From: Bacillota bacterium
Lineage (GTDB): Bacteria; Bacillota; Clostridia; Christensenellales; Pumilibacteraceae
Direction: 5' to 3'
Assembly: GCA_009787685.1 (NCBI GenBank)
Contig: WQSV01000071.1
Span: 87-7,142, forward strand
Length of the DNA stretch: 7,056 nucleotides
Part shown: piece by piece, positions 5,641-7,056 of the stretch
Numbering within the stretch: the stretch's first letter is position 1
Layout of the letters: the number at the start of each line of letters is the position of its first letter
Position numbers and translations under genes: made by a program
Notes under the pieces: model-generated
Told to the model about the DNA's origin: nothing
Seen by the model: only the letters and a program-made list of their open reading frames with translations
The model's database searches: none

Positions 5641-6867
5641 GTGTCAATTTTTGACAATAAATATTTTCATTCTCTTTGTTCAAAAAAGTTGCAAGAACAT
5701 TTTTTTTGTGTTACTATATATATGGAGTGGGAGGACATATGTGAAAGCAGTCAGTTGTTAGGGCTTGAATGCTTTTTTCTTGAAAAAATGGATAACTTAA
5801 TCAATGGAATTATTTTGAAGAGTCGCAATGAGGCGATGGGAAGTATTTGCAAAACAGAAATACTCGGAAAGAGTTGCCACTCTTGGGTGAGTGCTGCTTT
5901 TGGAAACAACAGGGTTGTGACGCTTGAAACAAACTCAAAGAACCTTTTGGAGGAAATCAAAGAAAGAATAAATGAAGATTTGCCTTACACCGTTATTCTC
6001 CATTCAGACACTCCATTGGTGACCAAAAAGACTATATTTGACGCGTGTCATGCAATTAAAAATAATGGTGAAGATGTTGTCAAAATTCCGCGTGGGCTTG
6101 TGATTCGAGGCGAATTTTTAAATCAAATTGAAGAGATTGAAGCGGCTGACGAAGAAATTGACTTTGAATGTGATTTCATGACAGCCCACAATATGAAACA
6201 AGTTGCGAAGATTGGCGAAATTTTAAAAAGTCGTATACTTGACTATCACATGGAAAACGGGGTTTTCGTTGAAGACCCAAAAAGCACTTCAATTGAAGCG
6301 GATGTTGTGATTGGAAAAGGCGTGAAGATTGGAGCGAACACTAGCATCAAAGGGAAATCGGTCATCAAAGATAATGTTTCTATTCGCTCATCTATGATTG
6401 ATGAATGCATAGTTTGCGAAAAATCAATGATTGATTCGTCTCAAATGACGAAGAGTTTTATTGGGAAAAGTGTTTTAATGGGACCGTTTGCAAATATTCG
6501 ACCTTTGAGCGTTATTGGTGATGGTTGCAGAATTGGAAACTTTGTTGAAATCAAGAAGAGTATTATTGGGAATGGCTCAAAAATCAGTCATCTTGCTTAT
6601 GTTGGAGATGCAGAAATTGGAGAAAAGTGCAATATTGGTTGCGGGGTTGTTTTTGTCAACTATGATGGAAAAAATAAATTCCCGACTAAAATTGGAGACA
6701 GGGTCTTTATTGGCTCAAATTCAAATCTCGTTGCCCCAATCACTATTGAAGACGATGCGTTCATCGCGGCAGGCTCAACAGTGACAGTCGATGTTCCATC
6801 AAGAGCATTGGTTGTTGCGAGAGAAAGAGAGACTGTTAAAGAAAATTGGGTTAAATCTAGTGAATAG
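5641..6867 (+). CDS. glmU: GlmU-like protein: intact N-acetyltransferase half, eroded uridylyltransferase half
   Basis: GlmU acetylates glucosamine-1-phosphate and then couples GlcNAc-1-P to UTP, giving UDP-GlcNAc for the cell wall. The open frame is 408 codons from GTG 5641 (numbering used here); normal GlmU is about 450-460. Residues 219-390 form the left-handed beta-helix acetyltransferase with expected site residues present: Arg287, Lys305 in NFVEIKK, His317 and Tyr320 in SHLAYVGDAEIG, Asn340/Tyr341 in NYDGKNKF, Lys346, Ser359, and the ARERETVKENW end. The N-terminal half is short. HSDTPL (121-126) matches the GDxPL metal site, and MGSICK...LGKS (66-78) recalls the RM-S-PK...GKP segment. 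The GxGTR loop and the QxxQxGTxxA uridine motif are missing. The start is unresolved. GTG 5641 has AAGGTGG eight bases upstream, but a promoter lies inside the frame at 5689-5717. ATG 5722 and ATG 5788 are alternatives, and a GTG at 5741 lies in another frame. The prs gene follows, as in Bacillus. Confidence 0.85.
   Translation: MSIFDNKYFHSLCSKKLQEHFFCVTIYMEWEDICESSQLLGLECFFLEKMDNLINGIILKSRNEAMGSICKTEILGKSCHSWVSAAFGNNRVVTLETNSKNLLEEIKERINEDLPYTVILHSDTPLVTKKTIFDACHAIKNNGEDVVKIPRGLVIRGEFLNQIEEIEAADEEIDFECDFMTAHNMKQVAKIGEILKSRILDYHMENGVFVEDPKSTSIEADVVIGKGVKIGANTSIKGKSVIKDNVSIRSSMIDECIVCEKSMIDSSQMTKSFIGKSVLMGPFANIRPLSVIGDGCRIGNFVEIKKSIIGNGSKISHLAYVGDAEIGEKCNIGCGVVFVNYDGKNKFPTKIGDRVFIGSNSNLVAPITIEDDAFIAAGSTVTVDVPSRALVVARERETVKENWVKSSE
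5689..5717 (+). promoter_or_regulatory. Sigma-A promoter for the glmU-like gene
   Basis: TTGCAA (5689-5694), a 17-base spacer and TACTAT (5712-5717) form a good promoter with start near 5724. It lies inside the longest open frame, so the first 27 or so codons from GTG 5641 are probably not translated from this transcript. Its -35 box and spacing are the same as those of the ispE promoter. Confidence 0.6.
5729..5743 (+). promoter_or_regulatory. Shine-Dalgarno and GTG out of frame with the glmU body
   Basis: GGGAGG (5729-5734) lies six bases before GTG 5741-5743, just downstream of the predicted transcription start. That GTG reads V/M-K-A-V-S-C and then stops at 5759-5761. MKAV is the usual start of GlmU. 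The next frame continues LLGLECFFLEKM into the long open frame. One added base between 5753 and 5755 would join them. This suggests the true start, followed by a frameshift or a sequence error. Confidence 0.5.
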
Positions 6868-6989
6868 TTAATATTTTAGGATAAAAATTTCTACAATCAC
6901 CGTTCATTAAGTTATGCACTATTCACTAAAAACAATTAAAGACACCTACTTGTCTTAACAAAACACTAACTACTAAGGAGTTGCAAATT
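6868..6989 (+). other. glmU-prs spacer with an imperfect hairpin in the prs leader
   Basis: No terminator is seen between the two genes, so co-transcription is likely. AAGACA (6939-6944) pairs with TGTCTT (6951-6956) over six bases, without a T-run. TACAAT (6892-6897) could be a -10 box but has no good -35. GTTATGCACTAT (6911-6922) also occurs on the minus strand at 2543-2532, upstream of sipL. Confidence 0.4.
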
Positions 6990-7056
6990 ATGGAAAACAA
7001 AAGAATTTTAATAGCTGGAAATTCAAATCTTGAACTTGCCGAGGGCATTGCAAAAG
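6990..7056 (+). CDS. prs: Ribose-phosphate pyrophosphokinase (PRPP synthetase), N-terminal fragment cut by the window edge
   Basis: Only 22 codons are visible. They read a short polar start followed by RILIAGNSNLELAEGIAK. This matches the conserved N-terminus of bacterial PRPP synthetases, where an (I/L)F(S/T)GN(S/A)NxELAxxIA pattern opens the first Rossmann-like domain. The enzyme makes PRPP from ribose-5-phosphate and ATP for nucleotide, histidine and tryptophan synthesis. AAGGAG (6975-6980) lies nine bases before the ATG, an ideal site. Its place directly after the glmU-like gene is the widely conserved glmU-prs order and supports both calls. The rest, including the ATP and ribose-phosphate sites, lies outside the window. 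Confidence 0.88.
   Translation, partial: MENKRILIAGNSNLELAEGIAK

Noticed and set aside
5585..5650. tRNA-like D-arm text (AGTTCAGTTGGTA) before the glmU-like gene
   Set aside because: No matching acceptor stem, anticodon stem or GTTCGAATC-type T-loop follows, so it is a chance resemblance.
5633..5761. Small plus-strand open frame of 42 codons starting ATG TGT GAG
   Set aside because: It has almost no spacing from AAGGTGG, contains the glmU promoter and is compositionally random. Only its last six codons (VKAVSC) are of interest and are treated as a possible glmU start.

Overview
The window reads as chromosomal DNA of a low-GC, spore-forming member of the Firmicutes, most likely an uncultured Clostridia lineage. 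The reasons are A+T-rich DNA, AGGAG-type ribosome binding sites, sigma-A style promoters, a Veg protein, and a SipL-type spore coat protein with a C-terminal LysM domain. The gene set ispE, veg, glmU and prs is the one clustered near the origin in Bacillus subtilis. This appears to be a rearranged version of that neighbourhood, with sipL beside ispE and two unfamiliar genes between veg and glmU.

Layout, left to right. On the minus strand lies ispE (38-874; isoprenoid precursor synthesis), preceded by sipL (951-2465; spore coat assembly). A ribosome binding site at the very left edge suggests a further minus-strand gene just outside the window. A 266-bp divergent region separates sipL from veg (plus, 2732-2971). 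A perfect hairpin at 2995-3037 ends veg and also the convergent minus-strand gene at 3050-4573. That gene encodes an unrecognised 507-residue protein with two membrane helices and a cytoplasmic part containing a possible Nudix-like domain. It has its own near-consensus promoter with a palindrome over the start point. A second strong hairpin (4794-4833) ends a minus-strand gene (4860-5474) for a charge-segregated protein with a basic N-terminus, two four-cysteine zinc ribbons and a very acidic tail. The plus strand then carries a GlmU-like gene (5641-6867) and the first 22 codons of prs (6990 to the edge).

How they work together: glmU and prs are the usual housekeeping pair (UDP-GlcNAc and PRPP supply), ispE feeds isoprenoid carriers, and sipL acts late in sporulation. 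The two unfamiliar genes have their own promoters and terminators and look like separate transcription units.

The most interesting points are these. The GlmU homologue has an intact acetyltransferase half but an eroded uridylyltransferase half. Its promoter, Shine-Dalgarno and likely GTG start lie in a different frame from its body. The 507-residue membrane protein has no recognised neighbour system. ispE has a promoter whose -10 box overlaps a run of four ATG codons, which suggests a leaderless message. No CRISPR array, insertion sequence, tRNA or rRNA gene was seen, and I do not claim a complete new multi-gene system.
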